Shown one piece after another: positions 46,658-55,779 of a stretch of 64,000 bases of DNA. How positions within the stretch are numbered: the first letter of the stretch is position 1; every line of letters begins with the position of its first letter. The translations under genes and the position numbers were made by a program. This DNA comes from Ruegeria sp. Alg231-54. Its GTDB lineage: Bacteria > Pseudomonadota > Alphaproteobacteria > Rhodobacterales > Rhodobacteraceae. Under the pieces are notes generated by a model, which was given only the letters and a program-made list of their open reading frames with translations, was not told the origin of the DNA and searched no databases. The stretch lies in NCBI RefSeq assembly GCF_900143525.1, contig NZ_FREZ01000002.1:124001-188000 (forward strand). Reading direction: 5' to 3'.

Positions 46658-46876
46658 ATGACAATTGCAGGTCTCAATTTCAGAAGAGTTTTGTTCGGGG
46701 CGGCGGCATCGCTGGCCTTGGTTGCAGCCTCGGTCGCGTCGGCGGACGACAAGAAGAAAAAGAAGACCCTTGAGGGCGCGCTGATCGGCGCAGGTGTTGG
46801 AGCGATTGTCGGTGACGGAAAAGGCGCAGCGATTGGTGGCGTGGCCGGAGCCATTATTGGACATAACTGGAAGTGA
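46658..46876 (+). CDS. Small glycine-zipper envelope protein
   Basis: 72 residues: a signal-like hydrophobic segment (about 10-28, ending ASA), a run of five Lys after DD, and then a glycine zipper (LIGAGVGAIVGDGKGAAIGGVAGAIIG) of the type that inserts in membranes in 17-kDa surface-antigen-like proteins. GGAGG stands eight bases before the ATG at 46658. The stop overlaps the region just before the next gene, so the two are probably co-transcribed. Confidence 0.75.
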   Translation: MTIAGLNFRRVLFGAAASLALVAASVASADDKKKKKTLEGALIGAGVGAIVGDGKGAAIGGVAGAIIGHNWK

Positions 46877-46881
46877 TTGTG

Positions 46882-47250
46882 ATGCGTTATTTTAAACTCA
46901 AAATGTCCGCTTGCGCCGCAATCCTGGCGGCTCCGTGTGTGGCTGCGGCCGATGAGGCGGCTGAGCAGATGGTACAGGATGCATTGCCCGTCATGCACTA
47001 TACGTGCGCCTCGATTGCAGAAGAAGCGGATGGCGACGAAGCCTTTGTTGTGACTGTTGTTGGAAAGATGACTGCCTTATCTCTCCACAATCGCCAGATC
47101 AATATCGAAGATCATGCAGCCACGGATGAGGAGAAAGCCCAACTGCGTGAGGCGTTCATAGCCGCGCTGTCGGAAGGATGTGCAGCAGATAAGGATGCCC
47201 TATTGGGTGGCGTGGTCGACAACGCGGTCAAAACGTCGCTGGGGCTCTAA
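46882..47250 (+). CDS. Small secreted hypothetical protein
   Basis: 122 residues with a clear signal peptide (cleavage near AAA-DE, about residue 22). The mature part has two Cys (in HYTCAS and SEGCAA) that may form a disulfide. I do not recognise a family. GGAAG lies eight bases before the ATG at 46882; a GTG at 46873 overlapping the upstream stop is the alternative. Confidence 0.65.
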   Translation: MRYFKLKMSACAAILAAPCVAAADEAAEQMVQDALPVMHYTCASIAEEADGDEAFVVTVVGKMTALSLHNRQINIEDHAATDEEKAQLREAFIAALSEGCAADKDALLGGVVDNAVKTSLGL

Positions 47251-47254
47251 GTCA

Positions 47255-47449
47255 TCAATAATGCGGCGGGCGTTCATCGCCCAAAACGATCCCGCCCGAG
47301 CCTTCCTGCGACCGTTCGCCTTCGCGGCGCATCAGCATTTCGACACGGCGTGTCAAACGATCAATCTCGTCCTGTTGGCGGGTGACGACCGAGTTGAGGT
47401 CTTCGACCGTACGGGCAAGATGGGCGATCTGCTCTTCCAGATGCTGCAT
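47255..47449 (-). CDS. slyX: SlyX family protein
   Basis: 64 residues: a coiled coil (about 1-43, heptads of Leu/Ile/Val) and the conserved C-terminal Pro-Pro-His-Tyr that marks SlyX. Function is not established. AGGAG six bases before the ATG at 47449 fixes the start; the frame is open for another 59 codons upstream with no homology. It is convergent with the small secreted protein gene and divergent from hisS. Confidence 0.85.
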   Translation of the reverse strand: MQHLEEQIAHLARTVEDLNSVVTRQQDEIDRLTRRVEMLMRREGERSQEGSGGIVLGDERPPHY

Positions 47450-47580
47450 GGGGGACTCCTGTGTCTTAGGCCGGTCATAGCGACCCGGACAGCGCATGGC
47501 CAGCGAAAGCGCGCCTTGCCCCGATGCAGGCCATGGGATAGACCGCGCGCGGAACAAGGCAACTCCCAAGGACGTCCAAC

Positions 47581-49125
47581 ATGGCCAAGCCCAAGAAACA
47601 GCCCCGCCCCAAGGCCGTAACGCCAAAAGGGTTCCGCGACTATTTCGGCCAGGAAGTCACGCAGCGCACCGAGATGCTGCGGGCTATTGCGGATGTCTAT
47701 CATCGTTACGGGTTTGACGCCCTCGAAAGCAGCGCGGTTGAAACCGTCGAGGCGCTGGGCAAATTCCTGCCCGACGTAGATCGCCCGAACGAAGGTGTGT
47801 TCGCGTGGCAGGAAGTCGACGAGAATGACAAGGGCGACTGGATGGCCCTGCGCTATGACCTAACCGCGCCTTTGGCCCGGGTTTACGCGCAGCACCGCAA
47901 CGATCTGCCGACGCCTTATCGTCGTTATGCGATGGGACCAGTCTGGCGGAACGAAAAGCCGGGGCCGGGGCGCTATCGCCAGTTTTATCAATGCGATGCG
48001 GATACGGTGGGCACGGCCTCGATGGCCGCTGACGCCGAGATTTGCGCGATGCTGTCGGACACGCTTGAGACCGTCGGCATTCCGCGCGGCGATTATCTTG
48101 TGCGGGTCAACAACCGCAAGGTTCTGAACGGCGTGCTTGAGGCGATGGGGCTTGGCGAAGACGTCGCTGCCCGCGACAACGTTCTGCGCACCATCGACAA
48201 GTTCGACAAAGTCGGCGAGCAGGGCGTGCGAGAGCTGCTGACCAAAGGCCGTCTGGACGCCTCTGGCGCGTTTATCGACGGTGTTGGTCTTAGCGAGGAT
48301 CAGGCTGAGCCGGTGATCGCGTTTCTGACCTCCAAGGCCGCGGAAACCGCCGGAACATTGGCCAACTTGCGCGCCGCCGTAGGCGACAGCAAGATCGGCG
48401 CGGACGGGATCGCCGAGTTGGAACAGATCGGCACCTTGTTGGATGCGGGCGGATACGGCGCGGACCGGATCGAGATTGACCCTTCGGTCGTGCGCGGTCT
48501 GGGTTACTATACCGGGCCGGTTTATGAGGCCGAGCTGACCTTTGAGATTTTCGATGAGAAAGGCCGCAAGCGGCAATTCGGATCGGTTTCGGGTGGTGGT
48601 CGCTATGACGATCTGGTCAAACGCTTCACCGGGCAGGAAGTTCCGGCGACCGGCGTCTCCATCGGTGTCGACCGTCTGCTGGCTGCCCTGCGCGAAAAGG
48701 GCAGGATAGCCGCGCAGGCTACGGGTCCTGTAGTCGTGACCGTTATGGATCGCGACCGGATGGCCGATTATCAGGCGATGGTGACGGAGTTACGTAATGC
48801 GGGTATCCGGGCCGAGGTCTACTTGGGTAACCCGAAGAACTTCGGAAACCAACTGAAGTATGCGGACAAGCGGAACTCTCCGATTGCAGTGATCGAAGGT
48901 GGTGATGAAAAGGCCAATGGGATCGTGCAGATCAAGGATCTGATCCTTGGTGCGAAACTGGCAAAAGATGCATCTCTTGCTGAATGGCGTGAAAATCCAT
49001 CGCAAATCACGGCCAAACGGAGCGAGTTGGTTGCGACAATCCATGCTCTACTCGAAAACCCCGGGCAAGTTCGAAATGAAGATGGATCAGTAGCTTTGCC
49101 GAACCAGTCCTTTGAAGGCAATTGA
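47581..49125 (+). CDS. hisS: Histidine-tRNA ligase
   Basis: A 514-residue class II aminoacyl-tRNA synthetase. Motif 2 is present as [26 protein letters not shown] (from about residue 118), the histidine-A signature as [11 protein letters not shown], and motif 3 in [17 protein letters not shown]; an anticodon-binding domain lies at the C-terminus (about 380-480). AAGGA precedes the ATG. It is the first gene of a hisS-hisZ-hisG run, linking histidyl-tRNA charging and histidine synthesis genetically. Confidence 0.96.
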   Translation: MAKPKKQPRPKAVTPKGFRDYFGQEVTQRTEMLRAIADVYHRYGFDALESSAVETVEALGKFLPDVDRPNEGVFAWQEVDENDKGDWMALRYDLTAPLARVYAQHRNDLPTPYRRYAMGPVWRNEKPGPGRYRQFYQCDADTVGTASMAADAEICAMLSDTLETVGIPRGDYLVRVNNRKVLNGVLEAMGLGEDVAARDNVLRTIDKFDKVGEQGVRELLTKGRLDASGAFIDGVGLSEDQAEPVIAFLTSKAAETAGTLANLRAAVGDSKIGADGIAELEQIGTLLDAGGYGADRIEIDPSVVRGLGYYTGPVYEAELTFEIFDEKGRKRQFGSVSGGGRYDDLVKRFTGQEVPATGVSIGVDRLLAALREKGRIAAQATGPVVVTVMDRDRMADYQAMVTELRNAGIRAEVYLGNPKNFGNQLKYADKRNSPIAVIEGGDEKANGIVQIKDLILGAKLAKDASLAEWRENPSQITAKRSELVATIHALLENPGQVRNEDGSVALPNQSFEGN

Positions 49126-50216
49126 TGATGCCGAACCGTTCTCAGATACAGGCCCGCGCAGCGATGATGCGTGTCCGGTTCGAGGCCGCAGGCGGTCAGG
49201 TCGTTGATACTCCGCTGCTGCAACCGGCCGAAACTCTGCTCGACCTCTACGGTGAGGACATCCGCGCGCGCGCCTATGTGACTTCGGATGCTTTGCGTGG
49301 CGAGCAGATGCTGCGCCCAGATTTCACCCTACCGGTCGTGCAGATGCACATGACCGACGGGGCCGAGCCAGCACGCTATACCTATTCAGGCGAAGTCTTT
49401 CGTCGGCAAGAGCAAGACCCGGATCGGTCCAACGAATACATTCAGGTCGGATATGAAGTTTTCGATCGCAATGATCCCGCCGGGGCCGATGCCGAGGTGT
49501 TTTCGCTGTTTGCCCTGCAATTGCGAGGGCTGCCCTTGCGCGCGGCGACCGGTGACATCGGCATCCTGACGGCGGCTGTCCAGGGGCTGCGCACTACGGA
49601 TCGGCGCAAGGCCGCGCTGATGCGCCACCTGTGGCGTCCACGTCGGTTCCGCGTGCTGCTGGACCGGTTCGCCGGGCGAAAGCCCGAGCCGGAGCACCGC
49701 ACAATACTTTTGGAGGCCGCAGACCCGATGGGGTTTGACTTTCCTATGATCGGAAAACGCCGCGCTGCCGAGATTGAGGCGCGCATCGACGCGTTGCGCG
49801 AAGATCTTGAGACGCCGCCGATTTCTGACAACGAACTTGCAGGCCTGGAATCTCTGCTGACCGTTCGGGAAACCATGCCCTTCGCTTTGGAGCAGTTGCG
49901 GGATGTGGCCGTCGACCTGCCTCAGATTACCCCGGCGCTGGACAGGCTCGAGGCAAGAATTGCTGCCCTGCAGGCGCGTGGTGTTGATGTGAGCCGGCTG
50001 GATTTCGAGGCTGCCTATGGGCGTACGTCGATGGAGTATTACGACGGATTTGTCTTTGGGTTTTATGCCGAAGGTCGCCCCGATTTGCCTCCGATTGCCA
50101 CCGGCGGGCGTTACGATGCGCTGACGCGACAACTGGGCAATGGGGCCGAAATTCCAGCTGTTGGGGGCGTGTTGCGTCCCGACCTGATGCTCGAAGTCGA
50201 GGAGGCCGCGCAATGA
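49125..50216 (+). CDS. hisZ: ATP phosphoribosyltransferase regulatory subunit
   Basis: A 363-residue HisRS-like paralogue that lacks tRNA charging and serves as the regulatory subunit of short-form HisG, giving the octameric enzyme that makes phosphoribosyl-ATP and is inhibited by histidine. The synthetase-like core is seen in RPDFTLPVVQMH, YSGEVFRRQEQDPDRSNEYIQVGYE and TGGRYDALT. The start ATG shares one base with the hisS stop (TGATG); an ATG three bases later is equally possible. Confidence 0.93.
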   Translation: MMPNRSQIQARAAMMRVRFEAAGGQVVDTPLLQPAETLLDLYGEDIRARAYVTSDALRGEQMLRPDFTLPVVQMHMTDGAEPARYTYSGEVFRRQEQDPDRSNEYIQVGYEVFDRNDPAGADAEVFSLFALQLRGLPLRAATGDIGILTAAVQGLRTTDRRKAALMRHLWRPRRFRVLLDRFAGRKPEPEHRTILLEAADPMGFDFPMIGKRRAAEIEARIDALREDLETPPISDNELAGLESLLTVRETMPFALEQLRDVAVDLPQITPALDRLEARIAALQARGVDVSRLDFEAAYGRTSMEYYDGFVFGFYAEGRPDLPPIATGGRYDALTRQLGNGAEIPAVGGVLRPDLMLEVEEAAQ

Positions 50217-50902
50217 CCCTGAAACTAGGCGTGCCCTCGAAGGGCCGATTGATGGAGAAGACCTTCTCGTGGTTTGAAAAGCGTGGCATCACATTGTCAC
50301 GCAGCGGATCAGACCGGGAATATGCCGGTAAGGTTGAAGGGATCGACGGGGTCTCGCTGATCCTGCTGTCCGCCGGGGAAATCCCCCGCGAACTGGCCGC
50401 GGGGCGCATTCATCTGGGCGTTACCGGAACCGATCTGGTACATGAGAAGCTGCCACGCTGGGAGCAACAGATTGAAGAGATTGCGCCGCTTGGTTTCGGC
50501 AAAGCAGATCTGATCATTGCGACCCCTGCCTGTTGGGTCGATGTCGAAACCCTGGACGATCTCGATGCTGCCGCGGCAGCGTTTCGCAAAACCCACGGGC
50601 ACCGGTTGCGGATTGCGACCAAATACCACCGATTGGTGCGCGAGTTTCTGACGGACGCGGGGGTTGCAGATTACACGCTGGTGGACAGCCAGGGCGCAAC
50701 CGAAGGCACTGTGATGAACGAAACCGCCGAGGCGATTGCAGATATCACCTCGACAGGTGAGACATTGCGCGCAAACCACCTAAAAATCCTGTCGGACGGC
50801 TTGATCCTGCAATCACAGGCCACGCTGTGGCGTAGTCGGGTTGCCAGCTATGGTGTGGGTGAAAAAGAGGTTCTTTCCGAATTGCTTGACCGGCTGAGCT
50901 GA
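50213..50902 (+). CDS. hisG: ATP phosphoribosyltransferase, short form
   Basis: 229 residues, the catalytic subunit of the first step of histidine synthesis, joining ATP and PRPP. It has GVPSKGRL at the N-terminus, the VTGTDLVHE segment and the PRPP loop region LVDSQGATEGTVMNE. It lacks the C-terminal regulatory domain of the long form, in line with hisZ next to it. It overlaps hisZ by four bases. Its stop directly abuts the stop of the convergent DUF1489 gene. Confidence 0.95.
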   Translation: MTLKLGVPSKGRLMEKTFSWFEKRGITLSRSGSDREYAGKVEGIDGVSLILLSAGEIPRELAAGRIHLGVTGTDLVHEKLPRWEQQIEEIAPLGFGKADLIIATPACWVDVETLDDLDAAAAAFRKTHGHRLRIATKYHRLVREFLTDAGVADYTLVDSQGATEGTVMNETAEAIADITSTGETLRANHLKILSDGLILQSQATLWRSRVASYGVGEKEVLSELLDRLS

Positions 50903-51334
50903 TTACAGCACGCCGATGTCCGCCAACGCGCGATTCAGATCGTCGGGCAGAGAATCATCCTCGGCCCGTCCTTTGGGAAGATCGGCAGGCGTATCTTCGG
51001 GTTTAAGGTATCGCCACCCTTGGAACGGGCGTTTCAGAGCGTTCTGTGTGCGGTGCACCTCAGGGTCCAGCACGATGGCGCAGCGGCGGATACCGTCCTC
51101 GCCGCGCACTTCGTCCAGCCGCAGGATCTTCTGGCGGCACTGTACGACACCCTTGATCACCCAATAGATTGATCCGCCGTTCAGAATCTCCGCCTCGCGC
51201 TTGGGCCACATGCGGGTGACGTGGCGCGGCAAGCCGTCTTCATAAAGGGGCTTGCGGCTGTCCTGCCATTCCATCAGCGTGTCGACGCTTTCCGATCCGA
51301 CCGATAGTTTTATGAGGTTTACGAATTTATCCAC
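50903..51334 (-). CDS. DUF1489 family protein
   Basis: 143 residues with the DUF1489 landmarks: NLIKLSVG at the N-terminus, HVTRMWPKR, GGSIYWVIKGVVQCRQKI, LDPEVHRT and PFQGWRYL. It is a conserved alphaproteobacterial protein of unknown function. I set the start at the GTG at 51334, which gives the normal N-terminus four residues before NLIKL; the frame runs to a TTG at 51358. No base separates its stop from that of hisG. Confidence 0.8.
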   Translation of the reverse strand: MDKFVNLIKLSVGSESVDTLMEWQDSRKPLYEDGLPRHVTRMWPKREAEILNGGSIYWVIKGVVQCRQKILRLDEVRGEDGIRRCAIVLDPEVHRTQNALKRPFQGWRYLKPEDTPADLPKGRAEDDSLPDDLNRALADIGVL

Positions 51335-51335
51335 A
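51327..51335 (+). promoter_or_regulatory. Consensus DnaA box upstream of nrdJ
   Basis: TTATCCACA, a perfect consensus DnaA box, spans the proposed start codon of the DUF1489 gene and lies about 128 bases before nrdJ. The match is seen; binding is inferred. DnaA control of nrd genes is known in E. coli. Confidence 0.4.
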
Positions 51336-51462
51336 GCTTTCCCACAGAGTCGTCCCAAGACCGTCTATACATTGTAGCTCAAGAAAGTCTGTCATCAAGG
51401 TGTTGTGGTGAAGGTGTGATCTGGGATAATCTGGATACCTCTTTCAGAACAGGGAATCACCA

Positions 51463-53745
51463 ATGAGCCGCTTTGCCGCCCCCATCGCCGAGCAGATCTG
51501 GGACATGAAATATCGTTTCAAACAGGCCGATGGCACTCCCATTGACCAAACGGTTGAGGACAGCTGGCGGCGTATCGCTCGCGATCTTGCGCAGGTCGAA
51601 AAAGACCCGGCGCATTGGGAGCGGAAGTTCTTCGAAGCGCTGGAAGATTTCAAATACCTGCCTGCTGGCCGTATCACCGCTGGCGCAGGCACTGCGCGAC
51701 GTGTGACGCTGTTTAACTGCTTTGTCATGGGCACGGTGCCGGACAGCATGGGCGGTATCTTCGATATGCTGAAAGAGGCCGCGCTGACCATGCAGCAGGG
51801 TGGGGGGATCGGCTATGATTTCTCGACCATCCGCCCACGTGGCGCTGATGTACATGGTGTAGCAGCGGACGCATCGGGGCCTCTGAGCTTTATGGATGTA
51901 TGGGATGCGATGTGCCGCACCATCATGTCCGCAGGTTCGCGCCGGGGTGCGATGATGGCGACCATGCGCTGTGACCACCCGGATATCGAACAATTCATCA
52001 CGGCCAAGTCCGACCCTGCACGCCTGCGCATGTTCAACATGTCGGTGCTTGTCACCGATCCCTTTATGGAAGCTGTCAAAGCCGATGGCCCGTGGGAGCT
52101 GGTGTTCGACGGCAAGGTTTACCACACCGTTCAGGCGCGTGATCTGTGGAACAAGATCATGCAGGCCACCTATGACTATGCCGAACCGGGTGTGATTTTC
52201 ATCGACCGGATCAACAAAGCCAACAACCTCAGCTATGCCGAAACCATCGCGGCGACAAACCCGTGTGGCGAGCAGCCTTTGCCGCCTTATGGCGCGTGCC
52301 TGCTGGGTTCGATCAACCTTGCCCGTCTTGTGGCAGAGCCGTTCGAAGATGCGGCCCATCTGAATGAGGCTGCCCTGCAAGAGCTGGTCGCGACAGCCGT
52401 CCGCATGATGGACAACGTTGTCGAAGCGTCGAAGTTCCCGCTGCCGGAACAGGCCGCCGAGGCGCAGGCCAAGCGCCGTATCGGGCTGGGCGTGACCGGA
52501 CTGGCGGATGCTCTGCTGATGCTGGGTCTGCGCTATGGATCGGACGAGGGCGCGCGTCAGACCGAGCTCTGGTTGAAAGCGATTGCGCGCGCCGCGTATC
52601 TGGCGTCGGTCGACTTGGCGAAGGAAAAAGGGGCGTTCCCCTTGTTTGATGCCGAGAAATACCTAGAAAGCGGCACGATGCAGCAGATGGACGACGACGT
52701 TCGCGACGCCATTCGCGAGCACGGCATCCGCAACGCTTTGCTTACGTCGATTGCGCCGACGGGGACAATTTCTCTATATGCGGGGAATGTGTCGTCAGGG
52801 ATCGAGCCGGTCTTTGCCTATGCCTATACGCGGAAGGTCCTGCAAAAGGATGGCTCGCGCACTGAAGAAGAGGTCGTGGACTACGCCGTGCAGATGTGGC
52901 GCGACAAATTTGGCGATAAAGAGCTGCCAGACTATTTCGTCAACGCACAGACGCTGTCCCCGTCCGATCACGTCAAGATGCAAGCCGCGGCGCAGAAATG
53001 GATCGACAGCTCGATCTCGAAGACGATCAACTGCCCCGAGGACATCAGCTTTGACGCATTCAAAGATGTCTACATGCAGGCCTGGGATCAAGGGTGCAAA
53101 GGGTGCACGACTTATCGTCCGAACGATGTGACTGGGTCCGTCCTGACCGTGTCAGAAAGCGAAGACAAAGCGCCGGGTGAAAGTGCAAGCGCACCGCATG
53201 AAATTGACGGTGGCGACGTGATCTATATGTCGGAGCCGCTGGATCGCCCACAATCTCTGGAAGGGTCGACCTATAAGTTGAAGTGGCCCGACAGCGAACA
53301 TGCGATTTACCTGACGATCAATGACATTGTCATTGGTGGCCGTCGCCGTCCGTTCGAAGTGTTCATCAACTCGAAGAACATGGAGCATTACGCCTGGACG
53401 CTGGCGCTGACCCGCATGATCTCGGCCGTATTCCGCCGGGGTGGGGATGTGTCTTTTGTGGTGGAAGAACTAAAAGCGGTATTCGACCCGCGCGGTGGTG
53501 CTTGGGTTCAGGGCAAGTATATCCCGTCGATCTTGGCCGCAATTGGTGGCGTGATCGAACAGCACATGATCAATATCGGCTTTCTTGAGGGCGAGGGCAT
53601 GGCGCTCAAATCCGACCCCCAGGCGCAGGTCGTCAACATGGACGCGCCACGCGGCAAAGCCTGCCCATCCTGCGGCCAGTACGACATGGTGATGATCGAG
53701 GGCTGCATGACCTGCCGCAGCTGCGGTCATTCAAAATGTGGCTGA
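51463..53745 (+). CDS. nrdJ: Adenosylcobalamin-dependent ribonucleotide reductase (class II)
   Basis: A 760-residue class II reductase making deoxyribonucleotides with coenzyme B12. Active-site residues include Asn266, thiyl Cys268 and Glu270 in NPCGE; the redox pair is probably Cys86 and Cys279 (YGACLLGS). The C-terminus has a CxxC-rich tail (CPSCGQ, CMTCRSCGH) for re-reduction or metal binding. PTGTISLYAG, near residue 430, is the phosphate-binding region. It is a stand-alone gene followed by a strong terminator. The upstream 100 bases hold no B12 riboswitch that I can recognise. Confidence 0.96.
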   Translation: MSRFAAPIAEQIWDMKYRFKQADGTPIDQTVEDSWRRIARDLAQVEKDPAHWERKFFEALEDFKYLPAGRITAGAGTARRVTLFNCFVMGTVPDSMGGIFDMLKEAALTMQQGGGIGYDFSTIRPRGADVHGVAADASGPLSFMDVWDAMCRTIMSAGSRRGAMMATMRCDHPDIEQFITAKSDPARLRMFNMSVLVTDPFMEAVKADGPWELVFDGKVYHTVQARDLWNKIMQATYDYAEPGVIFIDRINKANNLSYAETIAATNPCGEQPLPPYGACLLGSINLARLVAEPFEDAAHLNEAALQELVATAVRMMDNVVEASKFPLPEQAAEAQAKRRIGLGVTGLADALLMLGLRYGSDEGARQTELWLKAIARAAYLASVDLAKEKGAFPLFDAEKYLESGTMQQMDDDVRDAIREHGIRNALLTSIAPTGTISLYAGNVSSGIEPVFAYAYTRKVLQKDGSRTEEEVVDYAVQMWRDKFGDKELPDYFVNAQTLSPSDHVKMQAAAQKWIDSSISKTINCPEDISFDAFKDVYMQAWDQGCKGCTTYRPNDVTGSVLTVSESEDKAPGESASAPHEIDGGDVIYMSEPLDRPQSLEGSTYKLKWPDSEHAIYLTINDIVIGGRRRPFEVFINSKNMEHYAWTLALTRMISAVFRRGGDVSFVVEELKAVFDPRGGAWVQGKYIPSILAAIGGVIEQHMINIGFLEGEGMALKSDPQAQVVNMDAPRGKACPSCGQYDMVMIEGCMTCRSCGHSKCG

Positions 53746-53791
53746 TGTCGTGAAATCCAGCGTCGGTTTCAAATTGGTCTGACCAAAGAAG

Positions 53792-53827
53792 TGCCAAGCC
53801 TGTGTTGAGCAGGTTTGGCATTTTTTT
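53792..53827 (+). terminator. Rho-independent terminator of nrdJ
   Basis: An 11-bp stem (53792-53802 with 53810-53820, one G-U pair), a seven-base loop and seven T follow the nrdJ stop by 46 bases. Confidence 0.93.
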
Positions 53828-53873
53828 GAAAGCCCAACAGCACGCAGGCCAAGGACGAACGGGACGTAGCGTA

Positions 53874-54662
53874 TTGAAGGTCGTAATTCATCAAGGTTTC
53901 CATAAAACGGGCACAACGACCCTGCAAAAGACGCTCTCGAAAAATCGGGAATACCTGAAAGATCGCGTGAATGTTCTATTGCCTGATGACTTACAAGAAG
54001 CCAGCCTGGCTGCACGGCGGTATGCGATCGCCCCCAAGGATCGCACCCTTCGCAATTTCGGAGCAATCGTTCGCGAGGCGCTGAAGCCTTTTGCGGACCA
54101 TGGTGGCAAACCCCTGCTGATCAGCAATGAAGAATTCGCTGGTTTGATCCCCGGTCGCAAAGGGGTTTGGTCATATGAGCAAACGCACGTTCTTGCCAAA
54201 ACTCTGTTGGATGAGGTCTTGCGCCTGACTGATGCCGGGGATCGCATTATCTTTCTATTTACGACCAGAAACGCGGCTGATTGGATCAGAAGTACGTATT
54301 GGCAAAACCTTCGCAGCCACAGAATCCGCGAGGATCTGACACAGTACGGCAAGGCGTTGCAACAGGGTGCAGATCTTGAGATGGTGGTGCGCCGCGTGAA
54401 AGAGGTGGTTTCACCGCGCGCCGAGGTGGAATCTGTCAACGTTTCTGGTCCGGACGATCACGATTTCCCGTTGATTAAGGCACTGTCCATTCTAAACGTG
54501 AGATCCGATAGGCTCATCACAAGTGACAATCGGAACGTCCAGCCAGCCGGAGGCGCAGACTACTTTCTGGATCTGAACCGGTCGAATTTGAGCGATGAAG
54601 AGGTAGCGGCCGCGAAACGAGCTTACTTGGACAAGCTGAAGCGGTCGAATGGCACCCGTTGA
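53874..54662 (+). CDS. Sulfotransferase-like P-loop protein
   Basis: About 262 residues. HQGFHKTGTTTLQKTL near residues 6-21 is the 5'-phosphosulfate-binding loop of PAPS-dependent sulfotransferases, and FTTRNAADWIRSTYWQNL (about 138-155) resembles the 3'-phosphate-binding region. It may sulfate a carbohydrate or other surface molecule. The start is awkward: the only usable codon before the P-loop is the TTG at 53874; the longer frame from 53802 begins inside the nrdJ terminator and is unlikely. No operon partner is present. Family assignment is moderate. Confidence 0.65.
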   Translation: MKVVIHQGFHKTGTTTLQKTLSKNREYLKDRVNVLLPDDLQEASLAARRYAIAPKDRTLRNFGAIVREALKPFADHGGKPLLISNEEFAGLIPGRKGVWSYEQTHVLAKTLLDEVLRLTDAGDRIIFLFTTRNAADWIRSTYWQNLRSHRIREDLTQYGKALQQGADLEMVVRRVKEVVSPRAEVESVNVSGPDDHDFPLIKALSILNVRSDRLITSDNRNVQPAGGADYFLDLNRSNLSDEEVAAAKRAYLDKLKRSNGTR

Positions 54663-55078
54663 TGAGTTGAAGCAAGGGCAGGCTCAGATTGGTACCACTG
54701 CCTAATTTAGTTGCTGTAATGCAACGATCGGACGTCTCAAATCGGAGGCCCAGATAGGATTGGATGAACCGGAATATCATGGTTTCCAAAATCCCGCTTG
54801 GAATTGGTGTTACATGAAGAGCGAATACCCTAGGCTTATTTTACAATTTAAAAACAAATATTTGAGTAGAGAATCGCTTTGAGATTTCTTGACACTAGTG
54901 CGTAGCTATTTGCCAGAAACAATCTAAGGTTGAATTATTTTCACTTTTAGTATCAGTTTGACTTGACACACCGGAAACATTTACGTGATTGCTGCACTTC
55001 GGTCTCTTTTCCGCCAGATTCTGTCCTGATAAGAAGGTGCAGTAAGCAGTGATTTGTTGAAAGGTACAGGCGGATACA
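54663..55078. other. AT-rich intergenic region
   Basis: 416 bases, markedly richer in A/T than the neighbours around 54800-54990. Two TTGACA-like hexamers (near 54888 and 54960) could be -35 elements for the next gene, but no convincing -10 partner is seen. No gene is recognised. Confidence 0.35.
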
Positions 55079-55579
55079 ATGACAGCCGGGGACAGCGGTC
55101 GCATATCCATTTCGTGGACGCAGACAGAGTTAAACGGACTTGAGGCGGCGCCTCAGTCTTTTTTGAAAGTAGGAGCCGCATGGTCGTGGCGTGGGCAGGC
55201 TCTTTCATTGGCCAGTCCGGCCGAGCAGGGCCTTGTGTTGTCGGGTCAGGCCGAAGCATACGCATCAAAAGTGCTAAGCAGCATAGCGCCGCCGCCGAAT
55301 ATGGCAGACGGAGCGCTGGGTCGTATCGTTTTGACCAATGGCGCACAAAAGTACACGGCGCTATTGTTTTCGGTTGCCGGAGACACACACCCGACGCTGG
55401 TTTTCGAAAACGGGTATCCTGCGCGCGATCAGGAATTCTGGGTCAGTGCGTATACCGAGTTTGAAAGCGAAAGCAATTCCAGCCTCCCGGACCAAACTGT
55501 TGTCGCTTTCCCGACGCGGTCGCCGATGGATAATGGTTGGGAAAACGCAGTTGCGGGCGTCCGAAGCGTAGCAGACTAA
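55079..55579 (+). CDS. Hypothetical protein
   Basis: 166 residues, no signal peptide and no membrane helix; the sequence is beta-rich and acidic with few Lys. I do not recognise a family. ATG 55079 is preceded by AGGCGG nine bases upstream. It sits alone between an AT-rich gap and the rpsD promoter. Confidence 0.5.
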   Translation: MTAGDSGRISISWTQTELNGLEAAPQSFLKVGAAWSWRGQALSLASPAEQGLVLSGQAEAYASKVLSSIAPPPNMADGALGRIVLTNGAQKYTALLFSVAGDTHPTLVFENGYPARDQEFWVSAYTEFESESNSSLPDQTVVAFPTRSPMDNGWENAVAGVRSVAD

Positions 55580-55631
55580 GGTTCCAATCAGGCTGCCTGC
55601 ATTCGCACATAGCAAAAAGTCCATAGCCGTG

Positions 55632-55659
55632 TTGACTCCGCCAGTTCTGCGGATATAAG
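55632..55659 (+). promoter_or_regulatory. Predicted sigma-70 promoter of rpsD
   Basis: TTGACT (55632-55637), a 16-base spacer and TATAAG (55654-55659) stand 120 bases before rpsD. The leader that follows contains a CCCC-GTAA-GGGG hairpin near 55684-55697 that could help autoregulation by S4. Confidence 0.65.
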
Positions 55660-55779
55660 CGCGGCTTCATTGGTGTTGGTGGGCCCCGTAAGGGGATTCC
55701 TGTCATGGGGGAAACCTCAAGAGGACAACGCCCTTCATAGTGGCCTGTATGGGCCTCGACCTAAAGAAGGAGATCAGCC

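Noticed and set aside
51359..51462. Cobalamin riboswitch or NrdR boxes before nrdJ
   Set aside because: No B12-box-like element and no pair of NrdR-type palindromes at the right spacing could be recognised.
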